The position numbers were made by a program, and so were the translations under genes. From Prolixibacteraceae bacterium (GTDB lineage Bacteria > Bacteroidota > Bacteroidia > Bacteroidales > Prolixibacteraceae): 64,000 bases of DNA. A model generated the notes under the pieces. That model saw only the letters and a list, made by a program, of their open reading frames with translations, was not told where the DNA came from and ran no database searches. Where the stretch lies: assembly GCA_019163175.1 (NCBI GenBank), contig JAFLKN010000016.1:62001-126000 (forward strand), given 5' to 3'. Every line of letters starts with the position of its first letter. Position 1 is the stretch's first letter. Below are positions 44,040 through 51,696 of this stretch, piece after piece.

Positions 44040-44735
44040 TTAATCCTTATTTTTTACTTCACTGGAAATGACTTTGAATTTCTCCTTCATCTGAAATCCT
44101 TCAATGTACCATGAATATTCACCTTCAGGAAGGAAATCCTTTTCCAAAACAAACCTTTTTGCTACAATACTTATTTTTTTGCGATAAATAGTCTTTCCGT
44201 TTTTCTGATTTTCGATAGTCAGATTGGTTGTTGCATCTATATCAGAAATCCAAAGAAATACGATAGAGTCATTTCTGTTGCAGATTTTGCCCTGAACAGG
44301 TGAAATCAATTTTAATTCACCCATGAAATGAACAGATGCTTTTTCTTCAGCTTGTTTCAATTTTGGAACATATTGCGATTCAATTTTTTTATCATTTTTT
44401 GCCATTGGAACCTGCTTGTTATCTCGATCTGTAAGCATCAAAATTCCTGATGCTGAAAGCAAAACCAAAAATGATGCAGCAATTGACCAAACAAACAATC
44501 TGTTTTTCTTCTCCAATTTGGCTTCCCTGATACTTTCAGAAATTAATTGCCTGATATTCCCATATTCTTTTGCTCTGGTCCAATTTTCAGCCAGTTTAAT
44601 TCTGACCTGAAATTGCTCTGACAATTCAGCATTTGTTGAAAGTGAATGCTGGAAATTGCTGTTTTCTTCTTCGGTAAGCTTTCCATCCAGATATTGTTCT
44701 ATTAAGTCGTGGTAATCCGTTTTATGTATGTTCAT
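44040..44735 (-). CDS. Membrane-bound anti-sigma factor
   Basis: This 231-residue protein has a cytoplasmic helical domain (1-75) starting with D-L-I-E-Q-Y-L-D-G-K-L-T-E-E-E, typical of anti-sigma factors of Bacteroidota. One transmembrane helix (about 81-100) and a periplasmic beta domain (130-225) follow. It overlaps the sigma gene by 4 bases (ATGA), the common sigma/anti-sigma coupling. No zinc-binding HxxxCxxC motif is seen. The periplasmic part presumably receives the signal, perhaps from the exported proteins of the island. Confidence 0.85.
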   Translation of the reverse strand: MNIHKTDYHDLIEQYLDGKLTEEENSNFQHSLSTNAELSEQFQVRIKLAENWTRAKEYGNIRQLISESIREAKLEKKNRLFVWSIAASFLVLLSASGILMLTDRDNKQVPMAKNDKKIESQYVPKLKQAEEKASVHFMGELKLISPVQGKICNRNDSIVFLWISDIDATTNLTIENQKNGKTIYRKKISIVAKRFVLEKDFLPEGEYSWYIEGFQMKEKFKVISSEVKNKD

Positions 44736-45370
44736 GACCTAAAATATTCTTTTAGTTCTGGTTCGTTTAAAACAAATTCGCGCAATTTATCGAAGCATCG
44801 TTTAAAGCGTTGTCTGGCATTTGCGGCAGTCAGGTCTAGCAGTTCAGCAATTTCTTCAAACGAACGGCAAGTTGTTGGGGTCATCTTTTCATCTGCTTTT
44901 GGTTCAACTAAATCAAAGCGTAGATCAACAATTTCGAGGCAAGGTTCATTCAGTTGTTTCCTTACTTGCAGCAAATGACTTAACAGTTCAAAGTCGAGTG
45001 AATTTTCTTCCTGTACTCTATCAGTAATTTCCACATTCTTACCTTTCATTTTATTCAGCTCTTTCAGGCAAATATTACGGCAAATGCTATTGAGATAAGT
45101 AAAAAACGAACTTTCACCCCGAAAGCGGCCTTCACGAATATTCATTACGGCACGAGTTAATCCTTCCTGAAAAATATCCTCCGGATCTAATGCTGTATGT
45201 CTGAAAGAAAAAACCATCGGTTTGATTTTAATGAAGTACATTTTATAAATATGACTGAATATTACATTTTCATTACTTATAATTCCCGCAAGGATCTCGT
45301 TGTCTGAATAATCTTTCTTATGGTACTTTTTTGAGTAAGAATGTGACAGAGGAATGGAAATATTTTTCAT
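44732..45370 (-). CDS. ECF-type RNA polymerase sigma factor
   Basis: The 212 residues show sigma region 2 (about 45-105: D-P-E-D-I-F-Q-E-G-L-x-R-A-V) and region 4 with a helix-turn-helix (about 160-200: S-F-E-E-I-A-E-L-L-D-L-T-A-A-N-A-R-Q-R-F-K-R). ATG 45370 is used rather than a TTG two codons upstream. An ECF-like motif lies inside its first codons (45323-45348) and another about 360 bases upstream (45733-45758). It probably controls the whole island, itself included. Confidence 0.9.
   Translation of the reverse strand: MKNISIPLSHSYSKKYHKKDYSDNEILAGIISNENVIFSHIYKMYFIKIKPMVFSFRHTALDPEDIFQEGLTRAVMNIREGRFRGESSFFTYLNSICRNICLKELNKMKGKNVEITDRVQEENSLDFELLSHLLQVRKQLNEPCLEIVDLRFDLVEPKADEKMTPTTCRSFEEIAELLDLTAANARQRFKRCFDKLREFVLNEPELKEYFRS
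45323..45348 (-). promoter_or_regulatory. ECF-like motif inside the sigma gene's 5' codons
   Basis: TGTCAC (45348-45343) and GTAC (45326-45323) have the usual 16-base spacing, but the bases before GTAC differ (A instead of G). It lies within codons 8-16, so a transcript from it would lack the start codon. It may be coincidence, a decoy site or a sign of a different start. Confidence 0.4.
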
Positions 45371-45411
45371 AGACAAAAATTTCGTTTTACCCTACATCAA
45401 GGTGATCGAAA

Positions 45412-45419
45412 CAAATGTA
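45412..45419 (-). promoter_or_regulatory. Vegetative-type -7 element upstream of the sigma gene
   Basis: TACATTTG on the minus strand fits TAnnTTTG. It lies 42 bases upstream of ATG 45370 and would give basal sigma expression. A clear -33 partner is not seen, so confidence is modest. Confidence 0.4.
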
Positions 45420-45732
45420 CTATAAAAGTGAATATTTGGAGAAACATAAGAATTGAAATTTCATGTCTGAAATAGATGAATCGAAAAGATTCTTTGAGCT
45501 TTTTGAGATGATATTAATTGATACCTTTCATGCAAATTAAATGATGAACAGAAAAGCTGTTTCGCATCAGAGTTTCAACAGTTAATAACGATTAAAGCAA
45601 ATTAACCACATTACAGTTTCTAATTCCGATAACGCATAGAATAAAAAATATACAAAGGATTCAGAAAAATAATTTATTAGGTGTCATAATAGTATATTTT
45701 AAATGTTTTAATGTTTTTAAATTCTAACTATT

Positions 45733-45758
45733 GTACCTTATGAGTTAAGAATGTGACA
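45733..45758 (-). promoter_or_regulatory. Predicted ECF sigma promoter upstream of the sigma gene
   Basis: TGTCAC (45758-45753) and GGTAC (45737-45733) with 16 bases between TGTCAC and GTAC. The site is about 360 bases upstream of the sigma ATG and implies autoregulation with a long leader. Confidence 0.7.
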
Positions 45759-45863
45759 ATAGGCATCAACTATTTCTGGCACCATTACACAAAAAGTGAT
45801 TTTTGCAAATTGGCAACAGCTTCCGGTGTTTTTTATGGCATAGCTGTATGAGCGAATTGCCTT

Positions 45864-46868
45864 TTATAAACTACATGCGAGGCGAAAACCTATGACGTTA
45901 CCCCCGCCACCCGGTCTATCGCCGCCTCGGTTAGCCGGACTGCAGTGGTCGGCACTGTCGTACCAACCGCCACCACGAATCACGCGGTAAGTGCCTGTTT
46001 TAGGGCCGGTTGGATTGGTCTGAGGCTCACTGATATAAGCACCATACCAGTCGGAGCACCATTCCCAAACATTGCCGCTCATGTCATACAAACCAAGTTT
46101 ATTGGGCATTTTTTGCCCTACGGGGTGGGTTTTTTTGTCGCTATTATCAATATACCAAGCCACATTTCCAATATTGTTTCTGCCAGAGTATTCAGTTGCT
46201 GAGCCAGTCAAAGTGGGGGGATGGGCGGCAAATTCCCATTCGCCTTCGGTGGGCAAACGGTAGTTCATCCCAGTTTGCTGGTTAAGTTTCTGAATAAAGG
46301 TTTGCACATCGTTCCAGCTTACCTGTTCCACAGGCAGGTTGTCGCCCTTAAAATACGAAGGGTTGCTGCCCATTATGGCCACCCATTGTGCCTGAGTTAC
46401 TTCTGTTTTGCATAGGTAAAAACTGCTTAAAGCTACTTGGTGTGGACGTTCATCGGTTTCGCCGCTTGTGCTGCCCATTTGATAAGTGCCGCCTTCAACC
46501 AACACCATGCCATATTCAACAGGCATAGAGTGTTCATATTTTATTTTTGCTACCAACTGAAATACAAACTGATCTCCTGCCAATTCCTGCCTTTCACTTA
46601 ACACATCCCAAACAATACGTTTTGTTTTTCCTGCTGTAATTCCCTTAAGGTCGCCAGTGATGGTTTGCGGAACAATTGAATAGGTTTTTCCACCATCTGC
46701 GGAACATTCTACTTTGATATCAAAAGTCTGCCCGGCTTTGTCGCTGGCAATATCATAAGTGAGAACAACTTTATCGCTTTCTTGTGTAACTTTAATATTG
46801 GTGACTTGCTGAGCCGAAATGGTTAAAATAGGGAAGGAAGCAATTAGAAAAGAAAGAAACTTTTGCAT
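45864..46868 (-). CDS. Secreted FGE/SUMF1-fold protein with a retroelement-like variable C-terminus
   Basis: ATG 46868 is preferred over a TTG 10 codons upstream because a signal peptide (1-20) begins there. Next come the shared beta domain (about 20-115) and a formylglycine-generating-enzyme-type lectin fold (about 125-334: M-V-L-V-E-G-G-T-Y-Q-M-G-S, P-V-E-Q-V-S-W-N-D, Y-R-L-P-T-E-G-E-W-E). The end, from G-G-G-W-Y-D-S-A-D-H-C to G-F-R-L-A, has many NNC/NNT codons (GGC, GAT, GGT, GAC) where retroelement templates carry AAC/AAT. It is probably a binding protein, not an enzyme. Confidence 0.85.
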   Translation of the reverse strand: MQKFLSFLIASFPILTISAQQVTNIKVTQESDKVVLTYDIASDKAGQTFDIKVECSADGGKTYSIVPQTITGDLKGITAGKTKRIVWDVLSERQELAGDQFVFQLVAKIKYEHSMPVEYGMVLVEGGTYQMGSTSGETDERPHQVALSSFYLCKTEVTQAQWVAIMGSNPSYFKGDNLPVEQVSWNDVQTFIQKLNQQTGMNYRLPTEGEWEFAAHPPTLTGSATEYSGRNNIGNVAWYIDNSDKKTHPVGQKMPNKLGLYDMSGNVWEWCSDWYGAYISEPQTNPTGPKTGTYRVIRGGGWYDSADHCSPANRGGDRPGGGGNVIGFRLACSL

Positions 46869-46906
46869 AAAATTAGGATTATCACGATTATAAAACAATT
46901 ATTATA

Positions 46907-47854
46907 TTAATCCTTGAGACATCGAACTGAAAGGCCATTTATCTTGCCATAATCAAACCTACTAACACTGCTATAGTTGGAGTACATCTTTCGACCCCAT
47001 ACGAAATCTTCATTTTTCTCAGTAAAACTCCACCAATATCCCTCACTTTCTTGGTAATGGAAAGTCCCATCAAATTTACAGAAGCCCCCAGGTAAAGCCA
47101 TGAAACCCGTTTCATTAGTAGAATTTTTATTGGGGCTTAACCAATGAGATGTTCCAGCTTCCTTAAGTTTGCATCCTGCCGTTATAGCCCCACCCAAGAA
47201 ATTCAAAATTGCATCCCATTCATAGTCATTGGGTATATGCCATCCTTTTGGACAAGCCACTTTTACTGCGGCCCAGTTATAGAGCACTCCATAAGTTTTG
47301 TAACCGGGCATATTTATAGCAATTTCTGTATTTGTACCGTCATAATCATAAACATAGTATCTGGGGCTTGTTTGAGAACGATCAGAAGGAAGATAAACCG
47401 AAGGCAAGTATGCTAAATTTTCGGCCATCCAAATTTGAGTACCAATTTTTACCCATTTGTAAACATGTCCATCTCTTGAATCTACGAAGGTACCGGAATT
47501 ACCTCCAAAGGAGTCTTTTGGTTTATTTGGTGTTGCTACCAACTGAAACACAAATTGAGCACCCACCAGTTCCTGCCTTTCACTTAATACATCCCAAACA
47601 ATGCGTTTTGCTGTTCCTGCTGTAATTTCCTTGAGGTCACCAGTGAGAGATTGTAGAGTTATTGAAAAAGTCTTTCCATTATCAGCAGAACATTTCACCT
47701 CCACATCAAAAGTCTGCCCGGTCTGGCTGGCAGTTAGATCATAAGTGATTACCACATTGTCGCCTTCCTGGGTTACCTGTATATTGGTAATTTGCTGTGC
47801 TATTATTTCTGTGGTAAGGAATAAGGCAGCTATAAAAAACAAATATCTCGACAT
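46907..47854 (-). CDS. Secreted FISUMP protein with shared N-terminal domain
   Basis: ATG 47854 is used (a TTG lies six codons upstream). The signal peptide (1-19) is followed by the shared beta domain (about 20-115: Q-Q-I-T-N-I-Q-V-T-Q-E-G-D) and a FISUMP domain (about 125-315). The FISUMP part includes K-I-G-T-Q-I-W-M-A-E-N-L, Y-G-V-L-Y-N-W-A-A, C-P-K-G-W-H-I-P-N-D and the ending L-S-V-R-C-L-K-D. FISUMP domains have a C-type-lectin-like layout and are thought to bind ligands at the cell surface. It follows the caspase gene by 10 bases. Confidence 0.88.
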   Translation of the reverse strand: MSRYLFFIAALFLTTEIIAQQITNIQVTQEGDNVVITYDLTASQTGQTFDVEVKCSADNGKTFSITLQSLTGDLKEITAGTAKRIVWDVLSERQELVGAQFVFQLVATPNKPKDSFGGNSGTFVDSRDGHVYKWVKIGTQIWMAENLAYLPSVYLPSDRSQTSPRYYVYDYDGTNTEIAINMPGYKTYGVLYNWAAVKVACPKGWHIPNDYEWDAILNFLGGAITAGCKLKEAGTSHWLSPNKNSTNETGFMALPGGFCKFDGTFHYQESEGYWWSFTEKNEDFVWGRKMYSNYSSVSRFDYGKINGLSVRCLKD

Positions 47855-47864
47855 AGATTGTGCT

Positions 47865-49559
47865 TTATTCAATAATTAGTTTCCAGCCTTCCCAAATACC
47901 ATTTACATCGTTGCTGTAAATCAGGTCAGGATTCTGGTCCTTACCGTTTATTTTTATCGCGCTTAACTCTACTTCACGTTTTACCTGATCATAAAGCTGA
48001 CGGTAGTTAATGTTTCCTTTGCTGTCCTGAATGGCTTTCAGCAGGAAATAGGTAAACATCCCATGTTTTTTATCACGGTAAGGCAAAGCTGACTGTTCGC
48101 CAGTACTTGCTGAAAATACGACCAGGTTTCCGGTAACCGGTTCGGTTTTGGGTTTTATTCGAACAGCCCTTGCAGCCAGCAAACCAGCATCGCGTCCGCC
48201 ACCACTGAAACAGGCATCCAGAAAAACGGTAACCCGTTTCGACGGAAATCTGGTAAGGTCGGCATACAAACGGGTCAGACTAATTCCATCGGTGACATTT
48301 GTTCCGGTTATATCAACCGGCACTAAATAACTTTGGTTATTCGCTTCATCGGGAAAGCCGTGCCCGGCATAAAAAACAAATGCTTCGGCTTGTCCATTTT
48401 CGTATTGAATCATTTTCCAAAGCTTTTCTATTTCACGCCTCATTACTGAACTCAGGGCATTTTCGATCATGACTATATTTTCCTTTGGAATGCCAAGAGT
48501 ATTCTCAGCATATCGGGCAAACGAACGGGCATCAGCCACGGCGAAAGCAACGTTTGACTCGGTTCCTATACCCGATTGATACGTGGTATAATCTTCATTG
48601 CCAATAATCAAAGCATAACGATGTGTGTTTTTGTTCGAATTTAGCGGGACATTTTTATCGACCTCCGAACTGAGTGAACCTTCGGTAATGGCCACATTCG
48701 ATACCTGATTATTGCCTGATATCACAATTGCCGAACCTGAAGTGCGTGACCCTACACTTGCTGTAACTTCTTTATTTTGTGAATAGGTTCCCCACTTTTC
48801 ACTCACTTGTATTTTGATGGGAATCGTTGAACCACTGTAAATTTTGTTGGGCAGGAACTCGAAACTAATGTTCTTACTTTCACCTGGGTTGAGCGTTCCG
48901 ATTGGGAACCGTTCATCGCCATTCGGGAATACGTTCTGAGGAGGCAAAACAAACCTGACTTCCACATTTTCAGCCACACCCTGACCTGTATTTTGCACCA
49001 ATACCTGCAATTGAACCTGTCTGCCGAGTGTTACTGTACCATTATCCGTCAGTATCTGCGAATCGACGACCTTTACTTCAGGCCGTTGAAACTCGCGTGT
49101 TTCTATTTTCAAATCGATGGGGTCGGGGGGAAACCCAAGCTGTTCATCGAAACTAATCCGAATTGATGCCGTGCCACTAATCAGTCCGATTGCTCCTTCC
49201 ACAGGTACTTTTACATCGAGTTTTGCTCCAGGACTGATCGTGCTAAGGGTTGTTTGCTTATTGAATATTAATCCTTGAATCATGGGTATATTTTCAACCT
49301 TCAATTGCATATTGACTGCCGGTCCGGTTCCAGAATTAGAGATGGTAAAGCTGATGCTACACTTTTCCAGTCCATCGATGCAATTGTTACTATTGACATC
49401 GGTAAATAGGATGTTAGAAATTTCAAGAATAGGCGGAAGTTTCTTTTTTCGAATATTCAATGAAACTGGTGCAGATTTCCCTGAGATCTGAGATTGGGCT
49501 GTCAGAAACTCAGGAATAAGAATGATTGCAAGTAATATTAGGGTAAATATTCGTTTCAT
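47865..49559 (-). CDS. Secreted caspase-like protease (C14) with Ig-like N-terminal region, copy A
   Basis: The signal peptide (1-21) is followed by two CARDB/Ig-like beta domains (about 35-270, with N-T-G-Q-G-V-A-E-N-V). A linker leads to a caspase p20-type domain (about 310-530) with the catalytic dyad H400 in Y-A-G-H-G and C450 in D-A-C-F-S-G-G. S-A-S-x-G-E-Q-S-A and a T-Y-F-L-L-K helix follow, as in metacaspase-like proteases. It is exported and looks intact. It lies between a barrel-type protein and two lectin-fold proteins in the operon driven by the promoter at 51422-51447. Confidence 0.93.
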   Translation of the reverse strand: MKRIFTLILLAIILIPEFLTAQSQISGKSAPVSLNIRKKKLPPILEISNILFTDVNSNNCIDGLEKCSISFTISNSGTGPAVNMQLKVENIPMIQGLIFNKQTTLSTISPGAKLDVKVPVEGAIGLISGTASIRISFDEQLGFPPDPIDLKIETREFQRPEVKVVDSQILTDNGTVTLGRQVQLQVLVQNTGQGVAENVEVRFVLPPQNVFPNGDERFPIGTLNPGESKNISFEFLPNKIYSGSTIPIKIQVSEKWGTYSQNKEVTASVGSRTSGSAIVISGNNQVSNVAITEGSLSSEVDKNVPLNSNKNTHRYALIIGNEDYTTYQSGIGTESNVAFAVADARSFARYAENTLGIPKENIVMIENALSSVMRREIEKLWKMIQYENGQAEAFVFYAGHGFPDEANNQSYLVPVDITGTNVTDGISLTRLYADLTRFPSKRVTVFLDACFSGGGRDAGLLAARAVRIKPKTEPVTGNLVVFSASTGEQSALPYRDKKHGMFTYFLLKAIQDSKGNINYRQLYDQVKREVELSAIKINGKDQNPDLIYSNDVNGIWEGWKLIIE

Positions 49560-49772
49560 AAAGCTTGGTTTTAATAGTTTTATTTTTTGCAGTTTTATTT
49601 GTTAGAATTACAACTTTTTTATACTTTTTCCCCAACTAAATATGAATTCAGATTTAATTATTTTCTTCTCACCCTTTTCATACCTTACCGTTGTATCTTT
49701 TAAGAAAACACACCTATCTTTTATTTTTCGAAATTAGAAGTCTTTAGACTTAAATCTCAAAAACATAAAAAA

Positions 49773-50633
49773 TCAATAAAAGAAAAGACCAACTCCATAT
49801 TGGAAAAATGGATCAAGTTCGCTGCTTGTCCAATAGTCCGCTTTAGCATAAATTCCCCAGCCACTACCCAATTTAATGGGAATAGTGGCACCCAAAACAG
49901 CACAATTAAAGTTTTGTGTATTGTCGGTATTGTTTTTATCAGTAAACATTCTGACTCCCCATCCCGCATGCGGAGTAACCCACAATATTTTTGGAAATGA
50001 ATATCCCAAAGTAATTGAACAACTTATTGATGAATAGTTCGCGTATCCAATGTCTCTGAATGGAGTCAAATCTGCAAACCCTAAAACCAATTCTTTTCTT
50101 CCATTAAGAAGAAAAAATTCACCTCCAGTTGATCCTTCACTATATATTCCACCTCCCCCAACAAGGTAATCGCCGAAATAGTCAGATTTTACTTTTTTTC
50201 TTGTATAACTATTCTCAACAGGTTTTTCATAAATATTATCAGTTGTAATCTTCTGAGCAGTGTAGTTTCGCTCGACTGATTTTTCGTATACTTTTAACTC
50301 TAAAAGAAACACATAATTATTTCCACTAAGCTCATGCCCGTCATTTATTACATCCCAAACTATACTTTTATCTTTCCCTGCACTTATCATATTTAAATCA
50401 CCAGTCAGTAATTTAGGATATATTGAATAGTTATTACCTCCATTTGGTGAGCAGATAACCTTAACATCAAATGTTTGGCTGGCTCTGGCATTTGTAATGT
50501 CATAATTAATAACGACTTTGTCATCTTGCTGACCGATACGAATGTTGGTCACCTCTTGTGCAGATAATCCAGAGCAAAAAGGTAATAAAAAAATGGAAAA
50601 CAAGAATAACCTAAATGGTTTAGAAAGATTCAT
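49773..50633 (-). CDS. Secreted protein: shared beta domain plus outer-membrane-barrel-like region
   Basis: ATG 50633 is chosen (a TTG lies three codons upstream). A signal peptide (about 1-26, ending L-S-A-Q) is followed by the shared domain (27-120: V-T-N-I-R-I-G-Q-Q-D-D-K-V-V-I-N-Y-D-I). A C-terminal part (about 150-286) with aromatic/glycine alternation ends in G-V-G-L-F-F-Y, as in outer-membrane barrels. The layout matches the gene at 20848-21786 in the other envelope operon. Its 3' side is separated from the caspase gene by 213 bases. Confidence 0.7.
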   Translation of the reverse strand: MNLSKPFRLFLFSIFLLPFCSGLSAQEVTNIRIGQQDDKVVINYDITNARASQTFDVKVICSPNGGNNYSIYPKLLTGDLNMISAGKDKSIVWDVINDGHELSGNNYVFLLELKVYEKSVERNYTAQKITTDNIYEKPVENSYTRKKVKSDYFGDYLVGGGGIYSEGSTGGEFFLLNGRKELVLGFADLTPFRDIGYANYSSISCSITLGYSFPKILWVTPHAGWGVRMFTDKNNTDNTQNFNCAVLGATIPIKLGSGWGIYAKADYWTSSELDPFFQYGVGLFFY

Positions 50634-50679
50634 CTTAATCAAGGGGTTAGGTTCAAGGTATTTCTTAGCAATTTATTTT

Positions 50680-50710
50680 AAAGCTGCCTCATAAAATTTA
50701 GAGCAGCTTT
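50680..50710 (-). terminator. Stem-loop after the 215-residue gene, copy A
   Basis: AAAGCTGC (50680-50687) pairs exactly with GCAGCTTT (50703-50710). On the minus strand it is followed by TAAAATAAATT. It lies between the 215-residue gene and the rest of the operon and may attenuate expression of the downstream genes. Confidence 0.6.
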
Positions 50711-50719
50711 AAAATATTT

Positions 50720-51426
50720 AATCCTTAAAATTTCATTAGTTTATCCAGTTTATCCTGAAGTCCTTTTGATTCATCTTCTAATTTGGTGCGTATAACTTTT
50801 TTTGCTGCTTCCATTGCCATATCGCTGTTGTAGGCAATGCGAACGTTGGCTTCAATGTTTTTATTAATGTCTTTATACATTTCAACCAGCGTGATAATCC
50901 TTCCAATTTCCTGGGCAATGACGTTCTTGGATGCTGCTACAATTTTGGTTACCGATGCTGCCTCTTCCTGATTCAACTGGGCATTGGCGTAGTTTCCTTC
51001 CATTAAAGCAGCAATATTGGATGCCATAGTTCCAGCCAGCTCAAGTTTGGCAGACTCAGTCGCTTGTAATTTGGCTGCAATCTGGGTTTCACCAACTGCC
51101 CTACCAGTTGCAACAATGTATTTAGAAAATCCTTGTTCGTCGGTTTCCTGTTCTTTCAGCAAGCCGTTGGTTAATTGACGTTCGATGGAAGGTGCGCCAA
51201 CTGCCACATAATAACCTTGTTTTGCGTAGTCTTTGGCATCCTTTTTTACTTCGCTAACAGGTTTGAATTTTAATTTCGAACGCATTTCTTTGTTTGATAC
51301 CTGGGCATTTGCTGAATTGATGAATAACATGACTAAAAGAAGGGTCGATAAGGTAATGGTTGATTTTTTCATGATAAAGATTTTAAGTTTTTATGTGATT
51401 TTTTAATTTATATACCTCATAGTACC
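50720..51426. repeat. 707-bp direct repeat, copy A (215-residue gene and its 5' region)
   Basis: The bases from 50720 to 51426 reappear at 60288-60994, in the same orientation and 9,568 bases apart. The proteins are identical and the DNA segments I compared are identical. The repeat starts just after the gene's stop region and ends within the GTACC of the predicted promoter. Flanks differ, including the middle and -35 part of each promoter. Confidence 0.9.
50725..51372 (-). CDS. Secreted 215-residue helical protein, copy A (LPP20-like)
   Basis: The signal peptide (1-23, ending N-A-Q) is followed by a mostly helical protein with a long alanine-rich helix (about 85-150: A-A-K-L-Q-A-T-E-S-A-K-L-E-L-A). 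The pattern resembles LPP20/SHS2-type envelope proteins. The family is uncertain. It is the first gene of operon A, directly behind the ECF promoter at 51422-51447. The copy B protein (60293-60940) is identical. The high copy identity suggests a recent duplication or gene conversion. Confidence 0.8.
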   Translation of the reverse strand: MKKSTITLSTLLLVMLFINSANAQVSNKEMRSKLKFKPVSEVKKDAKDYAKQGYYVAVGAPSIERQLTNGLLKEQETDEQGFSKYIVATGRAVGETQIAAKLQATESAKLELAGTMASNIAALMEGNYANAQLNQEEAASVTKIVAASKNVIAQEIGRIITLVEMYKDINKNIEANVRIAYNSDMAMEAAKKVIRTKLEDESKGLQDKLDKLMKF

Positions 51427-51447
51427 TTCGTTACACAAAATGTGACA
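51422..51447 (-). promoter_or_regulatory. Predicted ECF sigma promoter of operon A
   Basis: TGTCAC (51447-51442), 16 bases, GTAC (51425-51422), with G before GTAC, 50 bases before the ATG at 51372. It drives the 215-residue gene and probably the barrel, caspase, FISUMP and FGE genes after it. Confidence 0.8.
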
Positions 51448-51696
51448 GAGAAAATAAAATATATTTTTTATCCTGAATTGGTTAGGCTAATTGCCTAACC
51501 AATAAAAACAAACATACGTAAAATCTAACTAATTGGCAAAACATAAGATAATTACTGATGAGGGAAGAATGAAGGAGTGGAGATAGTTTGTAAAATGGGA
51601 TGGAAAGGATTGCAATTTTAAGCAAAAATGTACCCATACAGATCGGCAATAGCAATTGCCTTCTATATGCAAATTCAAAAGAGCAGGAGATTGTTC

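Larger units (their letters stand above)
45371..45863. other. Leader and control region of the sigma gene
   Basis: This region contains the ECF motif 45733-45758, a vegetative-type element 45412-45419 and about 300 bases of AT-rich non-coding leader in between with only very short frames (8 and 17 codons). No template-repeat relative of the FGE gene's variable end is found here. Confidence 0.6.

Noticed and set aside
45371-45863. Search for a template repeat or reverse transcriptase next to the FGE variable end
   Set aside because: No matching sequence or long frame is found in this interval. The element, if it exists, lies outside the window.
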